The notes beneath the pieces were generated by a model. It had not been told where the DNA came from and did not search any database. It was given only the letters and a program-made list of their open reading frames with translations. This document shows, piece by piece, positions 19,045-28,037 of a stretch of 64,000 nucleotides of DNA. Each line of letters opens with the position of its first letter. Positions within the stretch are counted from its first letter, which is position 1. The position numbers and the translations under genes were made by a program. Source of the DNA: Legionella rowbothamii. Its GTDB lineage: Bacteria > Pseudomonadota > Gammaproteobacteria > Legionellales > Legionellaceae. The stretch covers positions 293,501-357,500 of the forward strand of contig NZ_CAAAIM010000002.1 in the NCBI RefSeq assembly GCF_900639985.1, in the 5' to 3' direction.

Positions 19045-19224
19045 GCGTCCATAATCCTATGACTGCACGTCTTGTTTTGCATTTTAATCGGCTCGCTTAT
19101 CATGGGGCAGAGTCTTACCCAGAGATACTTATTTAAGAATTTGGTGATCCGTGGATTAGTTGATTATATCAATCAACCAAAATGAGGTAAAATTACGCTC
19201 ACATATAATTAATAGCTCTGATTT

Positions 19225-21861
19225 ATGTTGCATCAACTATTTTCTAAACAACCAAAAATTCATCCTGCAATCGAATACTTTAGGCAGCTACACTGGCACT
19301 CCTTTACACCTCAATTAGACAGGTTATTATCAGACTTTGTTGAGCCTAAACTAGTTAATAATGAAAATTTTGTGGAAGGCGTAAAGCGATTTATTGAATT
19401 AGCAAACTGTAATCCTCTTGGGAAAGGGAGAGAATCATTATATGGAACTATTTATTCAGGTCTGCATTATAATAATGATTTAGCAAAATTATGGAGTACC
19501 GAGCATCCTCACCAATCTATTACGGCTGCAGAAATAACAACGCTTGCCCCATCGGAATGGGATTCTATTTTACAGGATAGTTTTATCACCCTTATTTATA
19601 AGGGACAGCAACCCGCCCAAGCATTAGATGATTTAGTAAAAGGACCCACAGTTATAGATTGTGGCATGTTTACTCAATTAAGTTTGTGGTTCGGTATTCG
19701 ATACATGCTCGGTAATGAGCTGTTTAATCAATGTTTTGGACGTACACCATTTTTTATAACTCAGTGTGTCTACAATAGTATTGAGGAAAGTAACAAACCT
19801 TTCTCGGGAAATCCGCTCTACTCATTTTTATCAAAAAAATGGATGGTAACAAGTCCCTCTGTCACAGTGAAGCATCTTGCGAATAGTCCTTTATACCCAT
19901 TAAAACATCCTGGAGGCAATTATGGGGGCGAGAATTGCATTGTAATTGACAATCAATATTATATTTTTGACCCGCACTTAGAAAGCACTCAGGGAATCAC
20001 CGAAGCCAGTGTATTGAAATTACTACGTGAGGTATTTAATGAGGGCAGGAAATCCTATGATATTGAGCGTTTAGCTTTGTATGCGAAAACCCCAGAAGAA
20101 TTTCATCCTAAATTATTCCAAACTTATGGCCAATTAATTGAAGCAGCTGAAAAATTACATGATAAAACGCTCACGGAATACGAGTTTTCCCAGGTGGAAC
20201 AAAGCCCCGCATCGGAACTTACCTTCGATGTACATAAATTTTCAATTTGGCTGCAACGCATGGAAAATACGATACAACCTGACTCCATTGATTACATACC
20301 TCAACCTATTGATTATTCCATTATACCTATTGAATTACTTGATGTGATTCCATTTGAAAATAGAGTATCTATGGACTTTTCAAGATTTAAAGAGGATTGT
20401 GTACAACAGAAAGAATTAATGATAATGAGCAAGCAATTTTGCCAAAGCGTCCTGGTTGGAGAATCTAAGCTGCTTATATTAACGGGAAAAGCTGGCGTTG
20501 GTAAAACGGCATCAGCGGTATGTGCGGCCAAAGAATTAACAGCCCGAGGAAAGAGCGTAGTTTGGATTTCAGAGGTAATGGTCAATGGATGGGCAGACCA
20601 AGCTAAAAGCATTGCTGATCTTGATGATTGTGAAAGGGAAATAGATATCTTATTAGCTAAAGATCCTGATGCAGTATTTCTGGATGACGATAATTTAGCT
20701 GGTTTCAGCGGTAATTTATTATTGGAAAAAATATATTCTTGGTATGTGAATAATCCAGGAAAAGGATTGTTTATTACCTCTAATGAACCTATTGGATTTC
20801 AGAATTGCTATGGGTATAAGTTGGATAGGAAATATTATTATCCTCCATTTAATGACTACAATTCTTCTCAATATATAAATTGGCAATGCAAAACGGATTT
20901 AGCTGGTGCAAGTCTTCGCTTCAAGCGGGATGGGCAATCTATCGGAGCAATCGTAAGTGATTTGTCCTGGAAAGCCAATGAGAATCGCTTAGGGCTGTTG
21001 GAGCTAATTCCGGCTTTTGACGAAGCTGAGGAATTAGCTCCTATTCGTCAATCATTGCGTAAAACAGGATCAGTGGATTGCCCTACTTATGATAAATTAC
21101 GTCCTGTACAACAGCAATGGCTCCGTGTTGATGAGGCGGGTGGGGAATATGAATTTGTTAACGGATGTTCGCATTATGTGGAACCTTACCTAACTGCAAA
21201 TCCACAAAAGTTTAAAAAAACCCCATATAAAACAATAGCTCTTGAAATGAGAGAATATCACACTTATTTCTCTGGAAAAAAAATTGATGACACTTCCATG
21301 GCGCAATTAATTCGGGTGCTCAATTATGCTCATGATCAAGGGGGACGACGCGTTATTTTAATTAATCAAACTAGTTACAGTACAGAACAATTACTAATTC
21401 AAATTAAAGCTCAACTTTCAGAGTTTGAACGAGAAAGATCCTGGGCTCGCTTAATATTGTTACTGTGTGAAACAGAAGATTCTATTTTCAAATATGATGA
21501 GTTTAATGGACTTACTGGCAATCCGATTATAAAAAGATATCTGCCCAAAGAAAGCAGCGGTGATTTTATACCTTTAGTTGACGATCATTTTTTTACAGGT
21601 ATTGGGAGTATTCTTCTAAAGGATTTCGGTCATCGAGCCATTCTTTCCAAAATATTTGTAATATCTTTCATTGCAGAAAAATTATCGATAAAACTATATC
21701 CTATAGTTGGATCGGAAGTTGAAATAAACGTGAAAAAATCTCCTGCTACTCCAGGAATATTTTTTACCAAGCGTCGACTTAAACAAGAATACAAGCTTTT
21801 AATGGAACCCTCCGAGGATAATTTAGAATCACAGGAGGAGATATCCAGGAATAAGCTTTGA
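19225..21861 (+). CDS. P-loop ATPase with possible cysteine-hydrolase N-domain
   Basis: 878 residues. The centre is a P-loop NTPase: Walker A GKAGVGKTA (421-429), Walker B AVFLDDD (483-489) and a sensor-like FITSN (516-520), closest in feel to AAA/DnaC-type ATPases. The N-terminal part has PTVIDCGMFTQLSLWF (Cys146) and later GENCIVIDNQYYIFDPH (Asp249), an arrangement seen in transglutaminase/papain-like hydrolases. The usual His is not obvious (Asn237 occupies the likely place), so catalysis is doubtful. The remaining 300 residues are unrecognised. It follows the LRR protein by 180 bases on the same strand and has no strong ribosome site. A translocated effector or a nucleotide-driven defence sensor are both possible. 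Confidence 0.7.
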   Translation: MLHQLFSKQPKIHPAIEYFRQLHWHSFTPQLDRLLSDFVEPKLVNNENFVEGVKRFIELANCNPLGKGRESLYGTIYSGLHYNNDLAKLWSTEHPHQSITAAEITTLAPSEWDSILQDSFITLIYKGQQPAQALDDLVKGPTVIDCGMFTQLSLWFGIRYMLGNELFNQCFGRTPFFITQCVYNSIEESNKPFSGNPLYSFLSKKWMVTSPSVTVKHLANSPLYPLKHPGGNYGGENCIVIDNQYYIFDPHLESTQGITEASVLKLLREVFNEGRKSYDIERLALYAKTPEEFHPKLFQTYGQLIEAAEKLHDKTLTEYEFSQVEQSPASELTFDVHKFSIWLQRMENTIQPDSIDYIPQPIDYSIIPIELLDVIPFENRVSMDFSRFKEDCVQQKELMIMSKQFCQSVLVGESKLLILTGKAGVGKTASAVCAAKELTARGKSVVWISEVMVNGWADQAKSIADLDDCEREIDILLAKDPDAVFLDDDNLAGFSGNLLLEKIYSWYVNNPGKGLFITSNEPIGFQNCYGYKLDRKYYYPPFNDYNSSQYINWQCKTDLAGASLRFKRDGQSIGAIVSDLSWKANENRLGLLELIPAFDEAEELAPIRQSLRKTGSVDCPTYDKLRPVQQQWLRVDEAGGEYEFVNGCSHYVEPYLTANPQKFKKTPYKTIALEMREYHTYFSGKKIDDTSMAQLIRVLNYAHDQGGRRVILINQTSYSTEQLLIQIKAQLSEFERERSWARLILLLCETEDSIFKYDEFNGLTGNPIIKRYLPKESSGDFIPLVDDHFFTGIGSILLKDFGHRAILSKIFVISFIAEKLSIKLYPIVGSEVEINVKKSPATPGIFFTKRRLKQEYKLLMEPSEDNLESQEEISRNKL

Positions 21862-22263
21862 ATGGTGATAAAAACCATTATCTGTAGTCAGATGTAAATA
21901 CCAAATGGTTAAAGGCGGTTTTATTTTATTCAAACTGACCGTATAATTGCAAATTGGGAACCAAAATTGGCAATGGCATTAAAACCGTAGCATTTTTTAT
22001 TGAAAAGGACCTATAACTATCGCATGGAGTTTTCCTTAATCCTCAATAAAAATTAAAAATATGTGGTGATTATCTGCTATTTTTGAATGTCGTGCGAGTG
22101 GAACGAGCATTAGCTTAAAGCTAAACCTAATTAAACAAATTATGATTGATAGTAAAACACAGGGACTAAAATTTACGGAAAAAAATAATAATTCTTAGAA
22201 GACATCACAGTAAGTATCCGCTATTCTGCTAACTGTATTTCATCTCAGTAAAAGGAATTTAAT
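21862..22263. other. Intergenic region before wrbA
   Basis: 402 AT-rich bases with no ORF or clear hairpin. AAAGGA at 22250-22255 is the wrbA ribosome site. This marks the right end of the accessory block. Confidence 0.4.
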
Positions 22264-22860
22264 ATGAGTAAAGTATTAGTATTATATTATTCAAGCTACG
22301 GACATGTTGAAACAATGGCCTATGCGGTGGCAGAGGGGGCAAAAGAAGTTGCCGGTGTTGACGTGATGGTTAAACGTGTACCTGAAACAATGCCAGACGA
22401 TATCGCCAAAAAAGCAGGAGTAAAACTTGATCAGAAAGCTCCGATCGCAAGCCCATTAGAGTTAGCCGATTATGACGCCATTATTTTTGGTACACCTACT
22501 CGCTTCGGTAATATGGCTGCACAAATGCGTAACTTTCTTGATCAAACGGGCAGTTTATGGGTGCAAGGAAAATTAATTGGAAAAATAGGAAGCGTTTTTG
22601 TGTCTACCGGTACCGGGGGTGGAAATGAAACAACCATTACCTCTTTTTGGCATACGCTTGCCCATCATGGAATGCTTATCACCGGGGTCCCTTATAGTGA
22701 GTCTAGTTTGTTTGAGCTGAGTGAAATGCGTGGAAGCTCACCTTATGGGGCGGGTACTATTGCTGGCGCAGATGGTAGTCGCGCACCCTTAGAAATCGAA
22801 AAGAAAATAGCCAGAGCCCAAGGACGCCATGTTGCTGAACTTAGCAAAAAGCTAGCTTAG
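22264..22860 (+). CDS. wrbA: NAD(P)H:quinone oxidoreductase WrbA
   Basis: Flavodoxin-fold FMN enzyme that reduces quinones by two electrons, limiting oxidative damage. The 198-residue length is standard. The phosphate-binding loop [12 protein letters not shown], the [21 protein letters not shown] block and [11 protein letters not shown] are all WrbA hallmarks, as is the [10 protein letters not shown] loop near the C-terminus. It appears to be a single gene, with a membrane protein 150 bases downstream. Confidence 0.95.
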   Translation: MSKVLVLYYSSYGHVETMAYAVAEGAKEVAGVDVMVKRVPETMPDDIAKKAGVKLDQKAPIASPLELADYDAIIFGTPTRFGNMAAQMRNFLDQTGSLWVQGKLIGKIGSVFVSTGTGGGNETTITSFWHTLAHHGMLITGVPYSESSLFELSEMRGSSPYGAGTIAGADGSRAPLEIEKKIARAQGRHVAELSKKLA

Positions 22861-23010
22861 AAGTATTTAAACAGGTACAAGTTTTGCTTAATCTCAAAGG
22901 TTATAAAGAGTTTAATGCACAGGCTAGGGCTTCAGGATGGAATAGTTGGTTAACGCTTTCTATTTCTCCTTTTAATACTATAGGTTAATACTTTTAGGAG
23001 GAGTTCTGTA

Positions 23011-23553
23011 ATGGAAAATAATAGTTCGCTACATCCTTGGACCGCTCGATTTGTCGTGGGAATAATCATACTTTTGCTAACGTTTGTTGGATTGATTTTG
23101 ACCAACATGAAGGCTTCGGGCGCGTGGCAATTTTGGCAAATCACAACGGTTATCATTGCGTTACTCGCATTGGGTTTGAGTTTTTATCTTAAGCATACGA
23201 AGGCTATCTCAACGCCCGCCCTTATTTGGCATGAAATTTTGCATTGGTTAGGACTACTTGGTTCAGTTTATATCATGTCAATTTACGTCGATATAGGCAT
23301 TATAAGTCCGTTTCTTGGAACATTAGGAGTAGTCACCCTAATTGCCCAAGCGGTTTTTTTAGCGGGTATTTATATTGAGTCAACTTTTCTTTTTATAGGA
23401 ATTGTGCTTGGTTTATTCGCAATAAGTGTTGCGTGGATGGAAACACATATTTTTCTTTTAATTGTACCTATTTTAATTATTGCAATTGTAGCCTTAGGTC
23501 TTTTCGTACGACGCAAGCATTTAGCTTCGGCATCTACTCCGAACAACGAATGA
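23011..23553 (+). CDS. Small polytopic membrane protein, unknown
   Basis: 180 residues, mostly hydrophobic, with about five or six predicted membrane helices (near residues 12-32, 42-60, 72-92, 95-118, 123-140 and 145-167). The N-terminus is short and the C-terminus is a basic RRKH tail followed by a polar end. A very strong AGGAGGAG ribosome site precedes the ATG at 23011. No transporter signature is recognisable. A palindromic repeat lies just downstream. Confidence 0.8.
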   Translation: MENNSSLHPWTARFVVGIIILLLTFVGLILTNMKASGAWQFWQITTVIIALLALGLSFYLKHTKAISTPALIWHEILHWLGLLGSVYIMSIYVDIGIISPFLGTLGVVTLIAQAVFLAGIYIESTFLFIGIVLGLFAISVAWMETHIFLLIVPILIIAIVALGLFVRRKHLASASTPNNE

Positions 23554-23603
23554 GGTACAGAAAGGCTGTCGGCATGCTTAAACAGGGTTCTTATCTTATT
23601 GTA

Positions 23604-23625
23604 GGCTGGGCTTTGCAGCCCAGCC
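23604..23625. repeat. Palindromic repeat, GGCTGGGCT family
   Basis: GGCTGGGCT (23604-23612) and AGCCCAGCC (23617-23625) flank a TTGC loop between two convergent genes. Related copies are at 27975-28002 and 51675-51694. It may act as a two-way terminator for the membrane protein and the squalene synthase operon. Confidence 0.75.
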
Positions 23626-23648
23626 CTACTAAAATGCGGTATATACGC

Positions 23649-24674
23649 TTAGGCTAAAACACCAAGCTCAAACCAAGATATAGATTCTTGCCCCTCATCA
23701 TAAATATTCGTAAACCAGGAGGGCATTTGTGTCGTAGATGCAGAACTTGAACTCTGGTCTCCCTGTCGTGGCAAATAGTTATAAAATAATTTTTCTAAAG
23801 CCTGATTATCGTCAATGAGTAGGGTAACTTGATTCACTAAATAATAGGTTTCTCGAGGTTTAATTTTGCTTCCTCGCCCATGTTGATCAAGCCACCGTAA
23901 AGATGCTAAACCAATAAACATAGACCAAGCGCAGAATAAACGGTATGGACGTCCGGCAATGATCGGGATGCTTTTTATATAAGCTAAAGAATGATAGGCA
24001 TTAAGGACTAAACTCTCATGCAAATTTGTTCCTGGCGAAACAAAATAACGACCGTTAGCTTCATCATCCATCTTATCTTTTAAGATATTAACTTTTTGTA
24101 AAAAAAAGCCAAAATGTAAAGATTGATTTAATAGCTTGGTTGTCCATTTAAAATCAGCGATTACGTAAGTAAAAATTTGCGATAGTAATTTGCCAACTAT
24201 TCCCGCAACAAAAAAGCAATATTGATTGGTGGTCACTAGAGACGGAAATATAATTTTGTCTTCAACCGTATAATGATGAAGAAAATGTTGCATTCCATCC
24301 ATCATTTGCCCAATCGTCTTTATCATTGCATTTTTTATAGGAGCAGGTAATTCATTTTTATCTTCTAATAAGAGCGGCAGATCGCAAAGTAACCGTTTCT
24401 CTTCCGATGGTAATTGCGCTGGAAAATTATCAAGCCATTTAATGAATTGCTCATTAGATGGCTGTTCTATTAGAAATGATTTGAATACGGCAAATGAGTT
24501 ATTTTGTGCCTGCATTTCTTGCCAGTTTGCATCCTCAATACTATCGACAATACGCAAAAACAAATAACTTAATGCAACCCATTCTTTTGCTGGAGAAGTT
24601 AATTGGCTAATACAGAAACTAAAACTTCTACTTACTCGTTCTAAGTGCTGATAATAAAAAGAAAACGGCTGCAT
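23649..24674 (-). CDS. Squalene synthase-like enzyme (eukaryotic type)
   Basis: Condenses two farnesyl diphosphates to squalene in the family's best-known members. The 341-residue protein has the first Asp-rich motif in LRIVDSIEDA (Asp44, Asp48) and the second in FLQKVNILKDKMDDE (Asp200, Asp204). QYCFFVAGIVGKLL and FFLQKVNILKD match the eukaryotic squalene synthase pattern (HYCHYVAGLVG, FLQKTNIIRD) better than bacterial HpnC/HpnD. The typical C-terminal membrane helix of eukaryotic enzymes is absent. It lies 5 bases downstream of the ferritin-E2 fusion gene, so both are surely co-transcribed. Product could be squalene, dehydrosqualene or a related C30 chain. Confidence 0.85.
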   Translation of the reverse strand: MQPFSFYYQHLERVSRSFSFCISQLTSPAKEWVALSYLFLRIVDSIEDANWQEMQAQNNSFAVFKSFLIEQPSNEQFIKWLDNFPAQLPSEEKRLLCDLPLLLEDKNELPAPIKNAMIKTIGQMMDGMQHFLHHYTVEDKIIFPSLVTTNQYCFFVAGIVGKLLSQIFTYVIADFKWTTKLLNQSLHFGFFLQKVNILKDKMDDEANGRYFVSPGTNLHESLVLNAYHSLAYIKSIPIIAGRPYRLFCAWSMFIGLASLRWLDQHGRGSKIKPRETYYLVNQVTLLIDDNQALEKLFYNYLPRQGDQSSSSASTTQMPSWFTNIYDEGQESISWFELGVLA

Positions 24675-24679
24675 AAAGG

Positions 24680-26482
24680 TTAACCAACTTGACCTTCACT
24701 TTGCGGTAGACTCTTTCTTATCTTACGATAACTGTCCTCGATGCTTTTTGCCAATTCATCATAGGAAATATAGTTTTTCCATACATGCATGAGCGAAAAT
24801 AAATACAGGAAGCCAAACTCCAAATCATTTTCTAGGAGTGTATTACTGTACTTGATAAATTTCTCTAGGTTCGAAAAGGGTCGTGATACTGGTTTGGGTG
24901 TGGCTTGCTCCATATCTGCAAACATTTGATCAAAAGCATCTTGCATGTAATGTGGTAGGGGAATGTTGCCATCAAAAACACGGTGGTCCACACTTAAGCC
25001 TACAGGCAATATATCTTGTGCTTCAAATTGCTTCGTTGTTTTATTCCAAACCTGTTTCTTTTCAATTTCGGTTAAGGTTAATTTAAAGGTCTCACTGGGA
25101 AATAAGGGGGAAATGGCTGCCTGATAGCCCCAATGGCCAATGTTACTTAATGATATAGCCGGTCTTGCAAATAAGAAATCACGATAGACTCGCTCATGTC
25201 GAGGAGTAAGAAGACGGTTAACTACCTCATTTAAATAGGGGTGTTCTTTTTGTAAGGCTTGAGTTTTTTTATAACAATAAGCCATGATGCTCATATCATG
25301 ATGAATATGCTGTGCTAATTCAGCCATGGTCATTTCATGGCAATTTTTAAACTCAATCGCACCTAACTGGTCACTGCCTGGAATCTTTACTGCAAGCGCC
25401 ACATGGCTGTCGTGTGAGTTATAGAGTTTATGATTGAAAATGTAATTTCTCGCCTGAGGGTTATCAAAACAGGCTTTACTTAGAGCCTGCAACATCAGGC
25501 ACGTAATGGTTTCAGGTTTAAATTTTTTCTCAAAAAAACAAACAGGGCTAACATTAATGCTAAAAATGGCAGACTCAGTAGGTAACTCAGGATCATTCCA
25601 TAACGCAGACAATAACTTGCGAACATTGGTCAGTTCAACAGGAGTATCTTTTTCATAATCATGAGAAAGGTTTTTCAGCAATAAGGGCATGCTCTCCATA
25701 AATAACTGCCAATGGGCAGAGGGGGTGATGCCTATTTGTTTCAGCATGGAATGTTGTTTCTGATTAATATTGTTCATCAGCTTTAATGAACCTTCCTTGC
25801 CTAAAAGGATGCCAAGGGTCGTAACGTATTGTTCATGAGCAAATACGGTATTAATTAATTCATCTTCAAAAATGGCTAATTTTTTCTTTAAATATTCTTT
25901 ATTGGGCAATCCAATCTGGCGGTATAAATCATATTCATCCATATGCCGACTCTCATCAGCAAGGACAGCTTCAAAAACACTAACAGCAATGTTTTTTTCT
26001 GTCATGGCCGTACATAATTCCTCTACCCAACCTTCACCAACTAGATTTACTAAAGTTAACGAGGTGGCTAAATCATCTTCGCTCTCAAGAGAGGAGATAA
26101 AATGATTAATGCTTTTTTGATGTCCTAGGGGTAATGCATAAGGCGCAGATAACTGAAATGCAAGTTTGGTAAACAGCGTTGCATGGAAAATCTCGTCCGT
26201 AATTTGTTGGCGCATTTGTTGATACAAATCAGTACCCTGAAGTTTCTCAAGCGATTTTATTAGACCTCTTAAACCAATCGTTTCTAATTGGGCAAATAAT
26301 GAAAATAAATGAATGTAGATAAGCTTATCATGCTCAAGTTGAAAGGGTATTTCATTATAAAATATCTTATCAATGCGATTCTGGATGGTTTCCTTTTCCT
26401 CAGCAGTGAGTACTGACCATGCTTTGTTTAAGGCTCTCTCTGCACTCCAAGTTGGTTTTATCAAATCATTTAATTGAGTCAT
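24680..26482 (-). CDS. Ferritin-like di-iron domain fused to E2 acyltransferase-like domain
   Basis: 600 residues. Residues about 50-230 read as a four-helix di-iron bundle: Glu67 (QLETIG), EIFH (Glu97, His100), VEEL (Glu154/155) and ESRH (Glu177, His180). Residues about 300-525 match the catalytic domain of 2-oxoacid dehydrogenase E2 (chloramphenicol acetyltransferase fold), with SLSNIGHWG and the active-site SVDHRVFDG (His500, Asp504). No lipoyl domain is present, so it does not serve a normal dehydrogenase complex. The two halves suggest an oxygen-using iron centre linked to acyl transfer. It is the first gene of an operon with squalene synthase, 5 bases apart, so its substrate may be an isoprenoid or fatty acyl chain. 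Function is not known to me. Confidence 0.8.
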   Translation of the reverse strand: MTQLNDLIKPTWSAERALNKAWSVLTAEEKETIQNRIDKIFYNEIPFQLEHDKLIYIHLFSLFAQLETIGLRGLIKSLEKLQGTDLYQQMRQQITDEIFHATLFTKLAFQLSAPYALPLGHQKSINHFISSLESEDDLATSLTLVNLVGEGWVEELCTAMTEKNIAVSVFEAVLADESRHMDEYDLYRQIGLPNKEYLKKKLAIFEDELINTVFAHEQYVTTLGILLGKEGSLKLMNNINQKQHSMLKQIGITPSAHWQLFMESMPLLLKNLSHDYEKDTPVELTNVRKLLSALWNDPELPTESAIFSINVSPVCFFEKKFKPETITCLMLQALSKACFDNPQARNYIFNHKLYNSHDSHVALAVKIPGSDQLGAIEFKNCHEMTMAELAQHIHHDMSIMAYCYKKTQALQKEHPYLNEVVNRLLTPRHERVYRDFLFARPAISLSNIGHWGYQAAISPLFPSETFKLTLTEIEKKQVWNKTTKQFEAQDILPVGLSVDHRVFDGNIPLPHYMQDAFDQMFADMEQATPKPVSRPFSNLEKFIKYSNTLLENDLEFGFLYLFSLMHVWKNYISYDELAKSIEDSYRKIRKSLPQSEGQVG

Positions 26483-26747
26483 AAAATTAATACCAGTCCA
26501 TTAGTTAGGTAATACGCGCCTACACTCTACCATAGTTGGCGAATTGTAAAAATATATCAAGAGGATAAAAGATATCGAATCAATAGAGAAGAGGTGGTTT
26601 GGTTACTAGTCTCATCATCGCCAATGTAATTGCATTTCCATGCTTTATTACTTTAAGATGAGTTTCTACTGATTCCTGTAATTTGGAACATGCAATCAGG
26701 TCTAAGCTTGGTTGCTGCTTTGTATATTCCCAAAACAAAGAGTTATT

Positions 26748-27911
26748 ATGACAACACTTGAATGGTTAATGAAACTCATTGCATTTGATACAACTTCCCG
26801 TAATTCCAATATGCCGCTAATTGATTATGTAGCCAATGCCTTTGATGATATGAATCTTAAGCCAATTTTGATTCACGATGCAAAGGAGCCTAAAGCAAAT
26901 TTATTGGCTACATTGCCGGGAAAAAATGGTTGTCGTGAGGGGGGAATTATCCTCTCGGGCCATACGGATGTGGTTCCTGTCGATGGGCAGGAGTGGGCTA
27001 CTGATCCTTTCAATGCTACCGTAATTGACGATAAAGTATATGGACGTGGCACGTGTGATATGAAAGGCTTTATCGCAGTAGTTATGTCACTTATCCCTGA
27101 ATTACAAGCCCTAAACTTTACATTTCCTATTCATCTTGCGTTTTCTTACGATGAGGAAATAGGTTGTCTGGGGGCGCCGCATTTAATTGACAAAATGGTC
27201 GCTCTTAATTACCAACCCAAAGCCTGTATTGTCGGGGAACCAACGCTCATGTTGCCAGTTATCGGTCATAAGGGAATACGCGTTTATCGTTGCCAAGTTC
27301 ATGGCGTTGCCGCTCACTCGTCACTGACTGCTCACGGATGTAATGCGATTGAGCATGCGACGAGTTTTATTAGCTATCTTCGTTCCATGGCCCAGCACTT
27401 TAAAACCGAAGGAACTCAGGATCATGCCTATGATGTGCCTTATACCACCTTGACGACTAATTTGGTCAAAGGTGGGAATGCTTATAATACTATTCCTAGT
27501 TTATGTGAGTTTATTTTTGAGTTTAGGAATTTGGTACAAGATAATCCTGATGCACTTCATAATACTATTTTGGCATACATCGCAGAGCAGTTAGAACCGG
27601 CTATGCATGAAGAGCACTCAGCGGCTGAGGTTGTGCTTGATACCATTGCTAATGCTCCAGGCTTAAATACTCCGCCTACAGAACCCCTTGTGCGTGCGGC
27701 TCAAGCAGTAAGTAATAGCTCAGAATTATTAAAGGTTGCTTATGCGACTGAGGCTGGATTATTTCAACAAGCTCATATACCTACTATTGTTTGTGGCCCT
27801 GGGAGTATCGAACAAGCACATCGCGCAGATGAGTTTGTTGCATTAGAACAGCTGCAGCGTTGTCAGCGATTTATTTTAGATATGCTTCACTCGTCTTTTT
27901 TAGGAAATTGA
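26748..27911 (+). CDS. argE: Acetylornithine deacetylase-like M20 peptidase
   Basis: Zinc hydrolase of the M20 family; ArgE removes acetyl from N-acetylornithine in arginine synthesis. 387 residues from ATG 26748; the longer reading from TTG 26712 adds 12 residues without support. Metal-site motifs are ILSGHTDVVP, GRGTCDMKG and the catalytic SYDEEIGC, and the dimerisation domain carries HGVAAHSSLTAHG. Length fits ArgE rather than DapE or carboxypeptidase G. It stands alone, so the exact substrate (acetylornithine or another N-acyl amino acid) rests on family resemblance. Confidence 0.85.
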   Translation: MTTLEWLMKLIAFDTTSRNSNMPLIDYVANAFDDMNLKPILIHDAKEPKANLLATLPGKNGCREGGIILSGHTDVVPVDGQEWATDPFNATVIDDKVYGRGTCDMKGFIAVVMSLIPELQALNFTFPIHLAFSYDEEIGCLGAPHLIDKMVALNYQPKACIVGEPTLMLPVIGHKGIRVYRCQVHGVAAHSSLTAHGCNAIEHATSFISYLRSMAQHFKTEGTQDHAYDVPYTTLTTNLVKGGNAYNTIPSLCEFIFEFRNLVQDNPDALHNTILAYIAEQLEPAMHEEHSAAEVVLDTIANAPGLNTPPTEPLVRAAQAVSNSSELLKVAYATEAGLFQQAHIPTIVCGPGSIEQAHRADEFVALEQLQRCQRFILDMLHSSFLGN

Positions 27912-27974
27912 GGCTTACGTTGTTTCTGCTACAGTAGTACGAGCACAAATTTTGATTCATTTCTAATTAATTAT

Positions 27975-28002
27975 ATAGGCTGGGCTGCGAAGCCCAGCCT
28001 AT
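27975..28002. repeat. Palindromic repeat, GGCTGGGCT family
   Basis: ATAGGCTGGGCT (27975-27986) and AGCCCAGCCTAT (27991-28002) form a 12-bp perfect stem with a GCGA loop between convergent argE and mltA. Likely a shared terminator. Confidence 0.75.
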
Positions 28003-28037
28003 CAGGGTGCTAACGATGCTTCTTCTTTTACCTCGGT

